Source: Lentisphaerota bacterium (lineage in GTDB: Bacteria > Verrucomicrobiota > Lentisphaeria > Victivallales > Victivallaceae). Taken from it: 64,000 nucleotides of DNA. Made by a program: the position numbers and the translations under genes. Under the pieces are notes generated by a model. That model had not been told where the DNA came from, did no database searches, and saw only the letters and a list, made by a program, of their open reading frames with translations. Below, piece after piece: positions 27,687-37,201 of this stretch (positions are counted from its first letter, which is position 1; each line of letters starts with the position of its first letter). The stretch lies in NCBI GenBank assembly GCA_015061545.1, contig SUWJ01000004.1, positions 1-64,000 of the forward strand. The letters are read 5' to 3'.

Positions 27687-29114
27687 ATGAAGAAATTGAG
27701 ATATCTTCTTCTTCTGCTGCTGCTGTCGGGTACGGCGGTTTTATGCGGGGCGGAAAGAAACGTGCAGACTCTCCATCTGATTCAGGATGATGCCCAGGAT
27801 TATATGGTATCAAAAGTTTACCGCCTTAAATATGTGCAAGCCAACGATCTGGTACCTTTTGTGCTGGGCATGGTGATGCGTTACAATGTAAACTCCAGTG
27901 CCAATACGATCCTCGGCGGCAATAACGAACAGCTTTTGACCGTAAGCTGCCCCGAGGAGATGATGCCCTATGTGGATGACTTTGTCCGCAAGGCTGACCG
28001 CAATGTTAAAATATCCGGCAAAACCCCTGACGATGTTATCAGCGGTACAGGTATAACCCGCGCCGTCTATCAACCCCGCTACCGTTCAGGGCAGGGTTTG
28101 ATAAATGTGCTGATAAATTCGGTTATCGGCACGGGACCCGCCGGCGCAGTTTACGCCTATGACCAAAATTCCAACCAGATCTACTGGAAAGACAACAGCA
28201 GCAATACACCATTTGTTTTTGAATTTTTAAGTTACATCGACCGCCCTGCGCCGCAGATCGTGTTTGAACTGAAACTTTACGAGGTGCGCGAAAGCTCGCT
28301 GCGGGATATCGGTATAGAGTATCTGGCATGGAAAAACGGTCCGGGGTTGAACATATTCCAGACCGCCTTCGATGCGTTCAGCCTCAGCTCCGGCGGCACC
28401 GCGGCGCTGCAGGCGATTTCGGGCCCTGTAGGGGGATTTTTCTTTGCTCCGCAGTTCGATGCCAGCTTTATAAGGATGCTGGAACAGAAAGGCAATGCCA
28501 AAGTCAGCAATACCGCCACATTGAATGTATCCAACTCCGACACCCGCAGCTATCAGATATTTTTCAACCCCCAGCTGCAGAATATTGTCAAAAGCAACAA
28601 CGATCAGACTTCGGTGGTTGCCAGCAATCTGAATTTGCCGGAAGGATTCAATCAGCTTTACCTCAGGATCGACCAGCCGGTGGTGAATATCCATTACGGT
28701 TCGCCGCAGGCGGGCTATCCGGCGACGGAAACGTTTTCGGTAACACCCTACCGCAACGGCGATTACAGCCAATATCCCGGCACGGTGTTCTTTGCTTACA
28801 GCCTGCAGAGCGCCACGGTGCTGGAACGCAGCAGCAGCGGCGAAGAGCTGGTCAATTCCAGCAATATGGAATCCAGCGTGCTGCTGGATTTGAACAAAGA
28901 GTTTATTTTAGGGCAATGGGATACCGAACAGGAAGTCGAGCAGGTTATCGGAGTACCGTTTTTATCGGAAATACCGCTGATAAAGTATCTTTTCAGCACC
29001 ACTACCGTCCAGAAAGAAAAATGCCGGGTTTATCTGACAGTAAACGCCAGAGTGTTGAATTCTTCGGCGGCGGGTACGTTCAAAACCGGCGAGCTTTTCA
29101 GTATCAGAAAGTGA
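27687..29114 (+). CDS. Secretin-like protein, type 1 (cassette A)
   Basis: 475 residues with a signal peptide ending near residue 20 (LLLLLLSGTAVLCGA). N-domain-like segments (SKVYRLKYVQANDL; VYQPRYRSGQGLINVL) come first, then a secretin core from about 187 (PAPQIVFELKLYEV) with the C-terminal signature GVPFLSEIPLIKYLF near 421-437. The usual glycine of the IPxLGxLF motif is lysine here. The start ATG 27687 has AAAGG; earlier in-frame codons have no ribosome site. Secretins form outer-membrane channels for type II secretion and type IV pili. The next gene encodes a second, different secretin. No other secretion genes lie nearby. Confidence 0.82.
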   Translation: MKKLRYLLLLLLLSGTAVLCGAERNVQTLHLIQDDAQDYMVSKVYRLKYVQANDLVPFVLGMVMRYNVNSSANTILGGNNEQLLTVSCPEEMMPYVDDFVRKADRNVKISGKTPDDVISGTGITRAVYQPRYRSGQGLINVLINSVIGTGPAGAVYAYDQNSNQIYWKDNSSNTPFVFEFLSYIDRPAPQIVFELKLYEVRESSLRDIGIEYLAWKNGPGLNIFQTAFDAFSLSSGGTAALQAISGPVGGFFFAPQFDASFIRMLEQKGNAKVSNTATLNVSNSDTRSYQIFFNPQLQNIVKSNNDQTSVVASNLNLPEGFNQLYLRIDQPVVNIHYGSPQAGYPATETFSVTPYRNGDYSQYPGTVFFAYSLQSATVLERSSSGEELVNSSNMESSVLLDLNKEFILGQWDTEQEVEQVIGVPFLSEIPLIKYLFSTTTVQKEKCRVYLTVNARVLNSSAAGTFKTGELFSIRK

Positions 29115-29121
29115 GTTTTTT

Positions 29122-30873
29122 ATGGTCAGAAAAATCTTTTATACCTTCTCTGCCGCTGCGCTTTTGAGTTTGCCGTTAAGCGGTGCAGTCAATCCGGGCG
29201 TTCCCCGCGACTCCAACACCAACAACACCGAAGGCTACGATGGTACACGCGTGGAGGCCCAGCTGATCGTACCGCTTAAAGAGGGTGCCGAAGCGATCCA
29301 CTTTATCCGCGACAACAATGATCCGCGGGTCATTACCAAAACCTATGTGGTAAAACACGTCGATCCCTACAACTTCCGCGACTATCTGCGGCAGATGGTG
29401 CAGAGTAAACGCGTGGGCAATACTGCCATGATCCAGCAGACTCCAGGCAATGTCATCAACAGCGCCACAGTTGACGGCAATACAGTTACGCTGCCGGTGG
29501 TCAGCACCGTAACTGCTCCCGTACTGAACAGCGTCAACGCGCAAATGGGTTATACACCCGTTGCCCAGTTGGGCAGCAACACCGCCGTGGAGTGTATGAA
29601 GTTTGCCGACGGCACCGCGCTGCTGATGGTCAGCGCCGAAGATTACCGTTTTGAAGATCAGCCCAACGGTATGGGGATCGACTCGCTGGTGGCAATGCTG
29701 GACGATCCGGCGCTGGGCGAAATAAGTTACGGCAATCCGTTTTTTATCTATATGCCCAAGTTTGTTCCCGCGCGTAATCTGCAGCCGCTGATCGAAAATT
29801 CGGGGATGAATATAAGCGACGTTACTGAATTGTGGCAGGGGCAGGATCTGGTGGCATACGATCCGGATCTGAACTGGCTGATCTTTGATGTGGAAAATTA
29901 TTCGGCAGCTAATATTGCCAGTATGCTTGCCCGTTACGATGTGCCGATCCCGCAAATGCGTATCAAGATAACCGTTTACGAAATCGACAGCGAAAATGAC
30001 GATAAACTGGGCATTGATTTCCAGTCGTGGAAAAATAATCAGGGGGCGGATCTCTTTTCCGCCGGTGGACGCTACCGCAACAACTGGAGCGCACTTTACA
30101 CCGTGGCAGGACTCAACCGCCGTCAGGGTTCGGAATGGTCAAGTTTTTATAACTTCAACCCCAAATGGAACAGCCGCTATATCGATTTTCTGACCGCCAT
30201 CGGCAAGGCGCAGATCATGCTCAGCGGCGAATTGTGCATCCGCAACTCCACCGTGGGCAAACTGGAGCGGCTCAACCATATTTTTTATATGGACGACTCG
30301 CAAAGTGTGCCGGGCAGCAGCGCCGAAAATATTTTTCCCAATAACGGAGTCGGCGCTTACGAACTGCTCAATCATATAATCGGAGTTGTTACGGGAGAAG
30401 ATACCGCGCCGACCGACCCGATCCGCGTGGGTAAAGGCAATCAGCAGTTGACGGCGCTTTCGGGCAGTTACGGCTTTTCCATGCAGATAAGCGATCTTGC
30501 CGTGGGACTGGATGAAAGCCGTTTTACGGTCAAATTGACCAACAGCAGTCTGTTGGGATTTCAATCCAACGGCGCGCCGCGTATTTCGCCGGGAAACGAG
30601 GTGCTGCAGAATGTGAGTCTGCCTCACGGCGTGGGCGAATTTGCCATCGGCGGATTGAAGAAGGTTGCCGAGGTGACTTCGCGTTCGGGGATCCCGTATT
30701 TGATGGATATACCTTATCTGGGGTATTTGTTCAGCAGCGAAAGCACCTCGGTCAAGCATACCGAACTGCTGGTGATCGGGCAGGTCAGTTACGATGCCAT
30801 CCCCGATCGGCTGCTGCCGGCAACTCCGCGCCACTTTAAACGCGGACGCAGTTCGGCTGAAGCGGGCAAATGA
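29122..30873 (+). CDS. Secretin-like protein, type 2 (cassette A)
   Basis: 583 residues beginning seven bases after secretin A1. A signal peptide (about 1-22) is followed by N-domain-like segments starting RVITKTYVVKHVDPYNF. The secretin core starts near 275 (PIPQMRIKITVYEI), and the signature GIPYLMDIPYLGYLF near 523-537 keeps the canonical glycine. The match to the type 1 protein is recognisable (YE.....D.G.D...WKN..G) but distant; the closer relative is the type 2 protein at 43983. The pairing of two unlike secretins suggests a hetero-oligomeric channel or two channels with separate tasks. This is inferred, not shown. Confidence 0.82.
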   Translation: MVRKIFYTFSAAALLSLPLSGAVNPGVPRDSNTNNTEGYDGTRVEAQLIVPLKEGAEAIHFIRDNNDPRVITKTYVVKHVDPYNFRDYLRQMVQSKRVGNTAMIQQTPGNVINSATVDGNTVTLPVVSTVTAPVLNSVNAQMGYTPVAQLGSNTAVECMKFADGTALLMVSAEDYRFEDQPNGMGIDSLVAMLDDPALGEISYGNPFFIYMPKFVPARNLQPLIENSGMNISDVTELWQGQDLVAYDPDLNWLIFDVENYSAANIASMLARYDVPIPQMRIKITVYEIDSENDDKLGIDFQSWKNNQGADLFSAGGRYRNNWSALYTVAGLNRRQGSEWSSFYNFNPKWNSRYIDFLTAIGKAQIMLSGELCIRNSTVGKLERLNHIFYMDDSQSVPGSSAENIFPNNGVGAYELLNHIIGVVTGEDTAPTDPIRVGKGNQQLTALSGSYGFSMQISDLAVGLDESRFTVKLTNSSLLGFQSNGAPRISPGNEVLQNVSLPHGVGEFAIGGLKKVAEVTSRSGIPYLMDIPYLGYLFSSESTSVKHTELLVIGQVSYDAIPDRLLPATPRHFKRGRSSAEAGK

Positions 30874-30892
30874 CCGCAGCAGCAACTTTTTT

Positions 30893-30932
30893 GCGGCACT
30901 TTTCCGGTATTTTTCCGTCGGAAAAGTGCCGC
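30893..30932 (+). terminator. Stem-loop after secretin cassette A
   Basis: 14-base arms beginning GCGGCACTTTTCC (30893-30906 and 30919-30932) lie 20 bases past the secretin A2 stop. There is no long T-tract. The GGCACTTTT...AAAAGTGCC stem recurs downstream of the malic enzyme gene (52932-52967), so it may be a preferred terminator form in this genome. Confidence 0.6.
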
Positions 30933-30979
30933 TTGCAGCTTAAAGATGCCGCAGATGAGCCGCAGAAACGATTTTCAAC

Positions 30980-31008
30980 TTGCTTAAAGATAACTTTTGT
31001 GCTACATT
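30980..31008 (+). promoter_or_regulatory. Candidate promoter for the zinc protease/debranching enzyme genes
   Basis: TTGCTT (30980-30985), a 17-base spacer and TACATT (31003-31008). It lies between the cassette A stem-loop and the protease gene. Confidence 0.45.
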
Positions 31009-31042
31009 AATATATAAAGAGAAGTAGTGCCGCAGGAGTAAA

Positions 31043-31117
31043 ATGCCTGACTTTTCAGGTCTATTTATCTTGCGGAAGTCAAAAAAATGTTGCGGCGGCA
31101 GTCGGTTTGCCGCATAA
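31043..31117 (+). CDS. Possible 24-residue leader peptide
   Basis: A short ATG-initiated frame with a good AGGAG site four bases upstream. It encodes MPDFSGLFILRKSKKCCGGS and four more residues, then stops 23 bases before the zinc protease ATG. It contains a small stem (CCTGA/TCAGG). It sits downstream of the candidate promoter, so it would be in the mRNA leader. Nothing but position and the ribosome site supports it, and chance is a real alternative. Confidence 0.25.
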   Translation: MPDFSGLFILRKSKKCCGGSRFAA

Positions 31118-31140
31118 AGTTTACCGGAGAAGGAGTTGTT

Positions 31141-31836
31141 ATGTTTTATTTTGATCCGCTTTATCTGCTTTTTATGCTGCCTGGTCTGATTCTGGCGGGG
31201 CTGGCAAGTTTGTTTACCCACACTACTTTCAGCAAATATTCCCAAATCGCCGCCTCCAGCGGCATGACGGGGGCGGAAGCGGCGCGGCGGCTGCTCAACA
31301 GCGCAGGTATTTACAACGTTACGGTGGAACCTGTGGATGGAATGTTGACCGACCACTACGACCCAACCAGCCATACGCTGCGCCTTTCCAGCGAAGTTTA
31401 CGGCAAAAATTCCCTTTCGGCGATCGGCGTAGCCTGTCACGAAGCAGGGCACGCCATTCAGCACGCTACAAATTATGCGCCGCTTGCCATGCGCAGCGCG
31501 CTGGTGCCTGCCGCCAACTTCGGCAGCAGCGCATCTTACTTTATTCTGCTGCTGGGTTTTCTGTTCCAGAGTCAGGCGATGATGCTGGTGGGGATCGTGC
31601 TGTTTTCGCTTTCGGTACTTTTTACGCTGGTAACATTGCCCGTGGAGTACAACGCCAGCAGCCGGGCTAAAAAGCTGATGGTGTCGGCAGGGATCGTGTC
31701 GCGGATGGAATCGGAATCGGCAGGCGCAGTGCTGAATGCAGCGTTTATGACCTATGTGGCAAGCGCGGTAAGTGCGCTGCTGACTTTGCTTTACTATCTG
31801 ATCCGCTCGGGACTGCTGGGCGGACGGCGCGATTAA
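31141..31836 (+). CDS. YugP-type membrane zinc metallopeptidase
   Basis: 231 residues matching the Zn_peptidase_2 (PF04298, YugP-like) family. An N-terminal transmembrane helix (LYLLFMLPGLILAGLASL) precedes the catalytic HEAGH at residues 100-104. Two central membrane segments span about 120-170, with a last one near 205-225. The NASSRAKKLM stretch after the third helix is typical. The ATG at 31141 follows AAGGAG. The proteins are integral membrane proteases whose substrates are mostly unknown. The debranching enzyme follows 60 bases later and may be co-transcribed, with no obvious functional link. Confidence 0.92.
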   Translation: MFYFDPLYLLFMLPGLILAGLASLFTHTTFSKYSQIAASSGMTGAEAARRLLNSAGIYNVTVEPVDGMLTDHYDPTSHTLRLSSEVYGKNSLSAIGVACHEAGHAIQHATNYAPLAMRSALVPAANFGSSASYFILLLGFLFQSQAMMLVGIVLFSLSVLFTLVTLPVEYNASSRAKKLMVSAGIVSRMESESAGAVLNAAFMTYVASAVSALLTLLYYLIRSGLLGGRRD

Positions 31837-31896
31837 ACGGTAAAATGCTGCCGGAACCGTGGAAAAACTTATACAGAATGGAACGGACAAAAGAGT

Positions 31897-34800
31897 ATGC
31901 TTGAATTTGGAATATACAGCCGCCGACGGATCTTTTATGCAGGGGAATGTGTAAAATTCTATTTGTCCGATACCGCACCGCTGGCGGAAGGCAGCGCGTT
32001 TTTGCGTACCAATCTGGGGATGGCGGCGATCCATCGGCGGGAGATCATCAACGAGGTGGAAAAAAATCAGCGCCCCGCCGGTCGGGATTGGCAGGATATT
32101 GCTATGCACCGGGTGGCGGCGGATCGGTTTGAAGTGGAAATGATCCTGACCGATACAGGTGTTTTTGAGCTTAAACCATTCTTTGTGCCTGCCGATGGGC
32201 GGGGGGAACTGCTCTGGCCCGCGGGGGAAAATTTGCAAATCAAGATCGAAAGCGCCGAAAATATCGGGGCCAATTTGATGTACACCGCATTTGTCAGGCA
32301 GTTCGGCGGCAACTGCTGCCGAACCAACAGTATTGAAGAAGCTGATGCTGCTGAACTTGCCGCGCTGGATCAGGCGGGTTATACGGTGATTCCGCCGTCG
32401 GGAACATTTCGGGATCTGATCGGCAAACTGGACTTTATTTTCGGCAAACTCGGATCGCGGATATTGCAGCTGCTGCCGATCCACCCGGTGCCGACGGTTT
32501 ACGGGCGTATGGGGCGCTACGGCAGCCCGTTTGCTTCGCTGGATTACTTTGCCGTGGATCCGTCGCTGGCGGTTTTTGACGAAAGTGCCACGCCGCTGGA
32601 ACAGTTCGGAGAACTGGTGGATGCCGTACACGAACGCAAAGGCAGAATATTTCTGGATATACCCGTCAATCATACCGGTTGGGCGAGCCGTCTGCAGGTG
32701 GAACACCCCGACTGGTTTGTGCGCGATGCCGCCAGTCGCCGCATTGAATCACCCGGCGCCTGGGGGATCGTCTGGGCGGATCTCTGCAAACTGGACTACA
32801 GCCGGAAAGAGGTTCAATGCTACATGGCAGAGGTCTTTTTGTACTGGTGCCGCAAAGGGGTGGATGGCTTCCGCTGCGATGCGGGGTATATGCTGCCTGA
32901 ATCCGCATGGCGCTATATCGAAGCGAAGGTGCGCAACGAGTATCCGGATACAGTTTTTATGCTCGAAGGTTTGGGCGGTCCGTTGGATAAGCAGGAAAAA
33001 TTGCTGGGAAACTGCGGTCTGGACTGGGGGTACTCGGAACTGTTTCAAAATTACAGCCGCGAAGAGGTGGAGCGCTACTCGGCTTATTCTGCTTCGGTAA
33101 GTGCCAAATTCGGTACATTGATCAACTTTGCCGAAACCCACGACAACAACCGTCTTGCTTCGGTAAGCGAAACTTTTGCCATGATGCGGTGTGCGCTGAT
33201 GTGTTTTATGTCCGATGGCGGCGCCTTTGGTTTTACCAACGGCGTGGAGTGGTTTGCCGCCGAAAAAGTCGATGTACACGAAGCGCGCAGCCTTAACTGG
33301 GGCGCATCGCGGAATATGGTGGATTTTCTGCAGCGTCTGCACGGCGCAATGCGGCAGCACCGGGCGTTTTACGGCGGGGCGGAAAAGCGCTGGGAAAATC
33401 GGGAAAACTCGCAGGCGCTGGCGATTCGGCGGCAAAACGGCGATTCGGCGCTGCTGGGGCTGATAAATCTGGATTGGCGCAACCGGGCCCGGGTCAGATT
33501 CGGCTGCGAACTTTATCCCGAAGGTTTTGCCGTAAACTACGATTTATTGAGCGCAAAAGAGTATAAGCTGATAAGTTCCGGGCGGGAGTTTATAGCGGAA
33601 CTTGCCCCCGGTGAATGTCGTTTGCTGACCAGCAATGCTGCCGATCTTGAGCAGCAGAATTACGAACTGCAAAGTCCCTTCCGCACTCCGGAAATCATCC
33701 GGCAGCAAAAACTGGCGCTGACTCTGGGCAAAACCTTGCAGGCGGCAGGAATTGCCGTAAACAACAATATAAAAAGTTTGATGGATGATTTTTTGCAGGA
33801 TTGGCGGAGCCTTTTCCGCAGCTGCAAGGTGACGGTCTTTTGCAATCACGCTGATAATCAGCGGCTGCTGATGGTACCGCCGGGGTGGTGTCTGGCAATA
33901 CACAGCTCCAACGCCTTCCGGGCGGAACTGAAACTGGGGGAACGGACTTTGCGTTTTGAACGCTCGGTCCGACTGGCTCCCGAAAGTTATTTTGCGCTGT
34001 TTGCCCCGTTGAATCCCGAAGAAGCCCCCGTGGGGGATTTTGCTTTGGCTTTGACCAATTTCATCAATGGCAAAGTGGAGCGCTCCACAAGTTATGTAAG
34101 ATATCTGCCGTCGGAAAATGAAGATGAACTGGTGCATTTGCACTTTGATAATAACGCCCTTAAAAGCGGTCCGCCGCGACACGCGCTGGGGGTGAACGAT
34201 CTGGGCGGATACGCTCAAATTCCTGCCCGCTGGGGCGAACTTACCAGCAAATACGACGCGTTGCTGGCGGCAAATCTGAATCAGGAATACCCGGTGGATC
34301 GGCGGGTGATGCTGGTGCGCTGCAAGGTGTGGCTGGTGCTGAACGGCTTTTCGCAGGAGGTGAATTTTGCGGTTCAGGAGCATTTCCGCATGGCTTTGCG
34401 CAATCAGGCCCGCTGGGAGTTTGATGTACCCATGGGGCAGGGCAAAGTGGTCAAGTTGGATATAACCGGGAGTTTTGCCTTCAATGCCAATTCGGTAAAG
34501 CTGGAGTTCAGACGTCGCCCCGGCAACGGCAATTTGCGGATGCTGCCCGATCATACGGCGGTGCAGCTGATCGTCCGCCCGCAGATAGATGATCGGGATA
34601 ATCACGCCGTTACCAAGGCTTACTCAGGCGCGGAAAACGGTTTCCGCAATGCAGTTGCTGCGCAGCGCAACGGATTTGTTTTTGCTCCGGCAGCGGATCG
34701 CAAACTGCAAGTGAAGATGAGCGATTGCAGCTTTTTCCGCGAAGATGAGTGGAGTTATATGAATGAGCTGCCGCTGGAAAATTACTACGGTTTGGATCAT

Positions 34801-36123
34801 TGTACCGATCTCTACAGCCCGGGATATTTTTCAGGAACGCTGGAGTCGGGCGCCACAGCGATACTGGAGGCTTGCGCAGGAAAAAATACCGCTGAAGTCC
34901 GTTATCCTGCAACTGAGCGTTTCCCCGCTTCGGTCAGGATCATGGATGCCGCTGCCTGTGCGCTGGAGTCATTTGTGGTCAGACGCAATGAGTTCCAGAC
35001 GGTGATCGCAGGTTATCCGTGGTTTCTGGATTGGGGGCGCGATACTCTGATCGCTTTGCGGGGACTTATTGCCGCCGGTAATTTGGAAGCCGCCCGGGAT
35101 ATTATTCTGCAATTTGCCGGATTTGAAAAACACGGCACGATCCCCAATATGATCCGCGGCAGCAACGACTCCAACCGCGATACCAGCGATGCTCCGCTCT
35201 GGCTGGCGGTGGCGGTGAACGACTATATGAAAGCAGTCGGCAGCCGCGATATTCTGGAGTGCCGTGCCGGAGCCGCTCAACGACCCGTGCTGGATATTAT
35301 TGAATCCATAGCCCATCATTACCGTGTCGGCACGGGCAACGGTATATTTGCGGATGCGGAAAGCAATCTGATCTACAGTCCGCCGCATTTTACCTGGATG
35401 GATACCAATTACCCTGCCGCCACGCCGCGGGCCGGGTACCCTGTGGAAATTCAAGCGCTCTGGTTTGCGCTGCAAAGTCTGCTGGGGCAACTGGATAAAA
35501 AATATGCAACTGATGCCGAAATGACGCGCAAGTCAATAATGAAGTATTATTATCACGCTTCAGGAAGATTTTTCAGCGATTGTCTGCATGGATCAGCCGA
35601 TACTCCTGCAGCTCAGGCGCAGGCGGATAATGCCCTGCGGCCGAATATGCTTTTTGCCGTTACGCTGGGGGCGGTGACCGAGCCTGCAGCGCAGCAGATA
35701 ATTGTGGAAAATGCGGGGCGTTTGATAATTCCGGGCGCCATCCGTTCGCTGGGCAATCAGCAGGTGATTCCGCCGCTGCCGGTAAAATTGCACGGTCATT
35801 TGCTGAACGATCCCGATTTTCCCTATCGCGGACACTATTGCGGGCCCGAAGATACCAGCCGCAAGATCGCTTATCACAACGGCACCGCCTGGTGCTGGCC
35901 GTTCCCGAGTTATGTGGAAGCACTCTATATGTATCTGGGGGACAGTATACTGCCGACTGCCCGGGCGCTGCTCAAATCCAGTTCGGCATATTTTAACGAC
36001 GGCTGCCCGGGACAGTTGCCGGAAGTATCAGACGGTGATTATCCGCATCATTGGGGCGGCTGTGCAGCCCAGGCGTGGAGCGTCAGCGAGTTCTATCGGG
36101 TAGGCAAACTGCTGGGAATGTGA
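31897..36123 (+). CDS. GH13-GH133 fusion, glycogen debranching enzyme-like
   Basis: 1408 residues without a signal peptide, hence cytoplasmic. An N-terminal beta domain (1-115) leads into a GH13 barrel. Its conserved regions are DIPVNHTGW near 254, GFRCDAG (nucleophile Asp) near 325, LEGLGG (acid/base Glu) near 355 and ETHDNNR near 411. A long middle region separates it from a C-terminal GH133 amylo-alpha-1,6-glucosidase domain with DWGRDTLIALRG near 1043 and YHNGTAWCWPFPS near 1326. One chain therefore holds both 4-alpha-glucanotransferase-like and 1,6-glucosidase-like parts, as in eukaryotic debranching enzymes. The role is probably glycogen breakdown. Start support is weak (GGA ten bases upstream). 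Confidence 0.88.
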   Translation: MLEFGIYSRRRIFYAGECVKFYLSDTAPLAEGSAFLRTNLGMAAIHRREIINEVEKNQRPAGRDWQDIAMHRVAADRFEVEMILTDTGVFELKPFFVPADGRGELLWPAGENLQIKIESAENIGANLMYTAFVRQFGGNCCRTNSIEEADAAELAALDQAGYTVIPPSGTFRDLIGKLDFIFGKLGSRILQLLPIHPVPTVYGRMGRYGSPFASLDYFAVDPSLAVFDESATPLEQFGELVDAVHERKGRIFLDIPVNHTGWASRLQVEHPDWFVRDAASRRIESPGAWGIVWADLCKLDYSRKEVQCYMAEVFLYWCRKGVDGFRCDAGYMLPESAWRYIEAKVRNEYPDTVFMLEGLGGPLDKQEKLLGNCGLDWGYSELFQNYSREEVERYSAYSASVSAKFGTLINFAETHDNNRLASVSETFAMMRCALMCFMSDGGAFGFTNGVEWFAAEKVDVHEARSLNWGASRNMVDFLQRLHGAMRQHRAFYGGAEKRWENRENSQALAIRRQNGDSALLGLINLDWRNRARVRFGCELYPEGFAVNYDLLSAKEYKLISSGREFIAELAPGECRLLTSNAADLEQQNYELQSPFRTPEIIRQQKLALTLGKTLQAAGIAVNNNIKSLMDDFLQDWRSLFRSCKVTVFCNHADNQRLLMVPPGWCLAIHSSNAFRAELKLGERTLRFERSVRLAPESYFALFAPLNPEEAPVGDFALALTNFINGKVERSTSYVRYLPSENEDELVHLHFDNNALKSGPPRHALGVNDLGGYAQIPARWGELTSKYDALLAANLNQEYPVDRRVMLVRCKVWLVLNGFSQEVNFAVQEHFRMALRNQARWEFDVPMGQGKVVKLDITGSFAFNANSVKLEFRRRPGNGNLRMLPDHTAVQLIVRPQIDDRDNHAVTKAYSGAENGFRNAVAAQRNGFVFAPAADRKLQVKMSDCSFFREDEWSYMNELPLENYYGLDHCTDLYSPGYFSGTLESGATAILEACAGKNTAEVRYPATERFPASVRIMDAAACALESFVVRRNEFQTVIAGYPWFLDWGRDTLIALRGLIAAGNLEAARDIILQFAGFEKHGTIPNMIRGSNDSNRDTSDAPLWLAVAVNDYMKAVGSRDILECRAGAAQRPVLDIIESIAHHYRVGTGNGIFADAESNLIYSPPHFTWMDTNYPAATPRAGYPVEIQALWFALQSLLGQLDKKYATDAEMTRKSIMKYYYHASGRFFSDCLHGSADTPAAQAQADNALRPNMLFAVTLGAVTEPAAQQIIVENAGRLIIPGAIRSLGNQQVIPPLPVKLHGHLLNDPDFPYRGHYCGPEDTSRKIAYHNGTAWCWPFPSYVEALYMYLGDSILPTARALLKSSSAYFNDGCPGQLPEVSDGDYPHHWGGCAAQAWSVSEFYRVGKLLGM

Positions 36124-36291
36124 TTGTTCCGGAGCGTTGCAGATCAATATAAACTCCGGGCTGCGCTGAAAAACACCCCTGCCTGACGGTTGTTGCCGCT
36201 TCCGTTGAGCCGGGAGCGTAAAAAAATGGTACCGGCAACGGATAATTTACTGAAAAAACAGTGTTATTTTTTATTGACACTTTAAAATGAG

Positions 36292-37041
36292 TTATTCCGG
36301 CGATGCCATTGACCACATGGCGTCAAAGACCATCTTCATAATAGTGTAGCAATCTTCGCTTTCAAGAATCATGCCGAAGAGGTCGCGCCGTCCCGAAAAA
36401 ATGGCGATTTTGCGGTCAAACAGCGTCAGCTGCCCCAAATTGGTCATGCCCTTCAAATCGAAGTAACGCAAGCGGCGAAAGTTCTTGGCGCTACCGGTCA
36501 GATCCGGGTTGGCCATGGCGGCTTCCCGCGGATATATACCGTTGCTCCATATGCCGTTACGAACCCGCTGGCGGGTGTACTCTGCTACAAAATCTTCCCC
36601 CAGAGCATCCACGCTGCTGCGCATGGAGCCAAAGTAGTAATAGTTGGAGCCGCGGGGCAGACTCAGAAAAATCTCGTGCAGTTTGCGGATGCCTTCGATC
36701 CCGTCGTAATAGCGCACTCTGGGGTGCAGGTTGTTTGCCATAAACATAGCTGTAAGGTCGGGCAGCAGCTGGTCGATATTGCGCTTTTGCGTTTCAATAT
36801 TTTTCATCAACTGTTCAGGCGGTTCGGGGGTAAAGAAGCTGCGGCTGCCGTGCAGACATTTTGCCACCAGCCCTTTTTCCTGCAAACTTTCCAGCAGACT
36901 GTAAACTGTCGGGCGCTGCAGCGCGCTGGCGGCAGTAAGTTCGGCTGCGGTGCCGCCGCCGCGGGCAAGTAAGGTCAAATAGAGTTTGGCTTCTTTGGCG
37001 GAAAAGCCGATTTTGATGAGTTCTGCAGCATCTATACTCAT
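36292..37041 (-). CDS. TrmB-family transcriptional regulator
   Basis: 249 residues. An N-terminal winged-helix domain (FSAKEAKLYLTLLARGGGTA, then RPTVYSLLESLQEKGLV as the recognition helix and wing) is followed by a coiled-coil linker and a C-terminal effector domain, as in TrmB sugar-responsive regulators. The ATG at 37041 has GAGGG. It diverges from the second large glycoside-hydrolase-like gene across 160 bases and converges on the debranching enzyme gene. It is a reasonable candidate regulator of one or both, with a sugar or oligosaccharide as ligand; this is inference. Confidence 0.85.
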   Translation of the reverse strand: MSIDAAELIKIGFSAKEAKLYLTLLARGGGTAAELTAASALQRPTVYSLLESLQEKGLVAKCLHGSRSFFTPEPPEQLMKNIETQKRNIDQLLPDLTAMFMANNLHPRVRYYDGIEGIRKLHEIFLSLPRGSNYYYFGSMRSSVDALGEDFVAEYTRQRVRNGIWSNGIYPREAAMANPDLTGSAKNFRRLRYFDLKGMTNLGQLTLFDRKIAIFSGRRDLFGMILESEDCYTIMKMVFDAMWSMASPE

Positions 37042-37119
37042 AATTTTATCCCTCGTGATCGGTTGGGTTGGCTGAAAAGTGTCACAAAAAATTGACAGTT
37101 TACAATAGCGCAAAAAAAC

Positions 37120-37147
37120 TTGAAATCAAATCAAAAACAGTTATATT
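37120..37147 (+). promoter_or_regulatory. Candidate promoter of the second glycoside-hydrolase-like gene
   Basis: TTGAAA (37120-37125), a 16-base spacer and TATATT (37142-37147), 54 bases before the ATG at 37202. It lies in the TrmB intergenic region. Confidence 0.6.
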
Positions 37148-37201
37148 TTGTCCCAAAAGCAACAAAAACAGTATTTTTTCAACCCCAAAGGGATCTCAGT
37201 C

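Noticed and set aside
30940-32706. Minus-strand open frame (588 codons) across the zinc protease and the start of the debranching enzyme
   Set aside because: It crosses two well-supported genes, contains no recognisable motif, and is rich in His/Arg/Gln as expected of an antisense frame.
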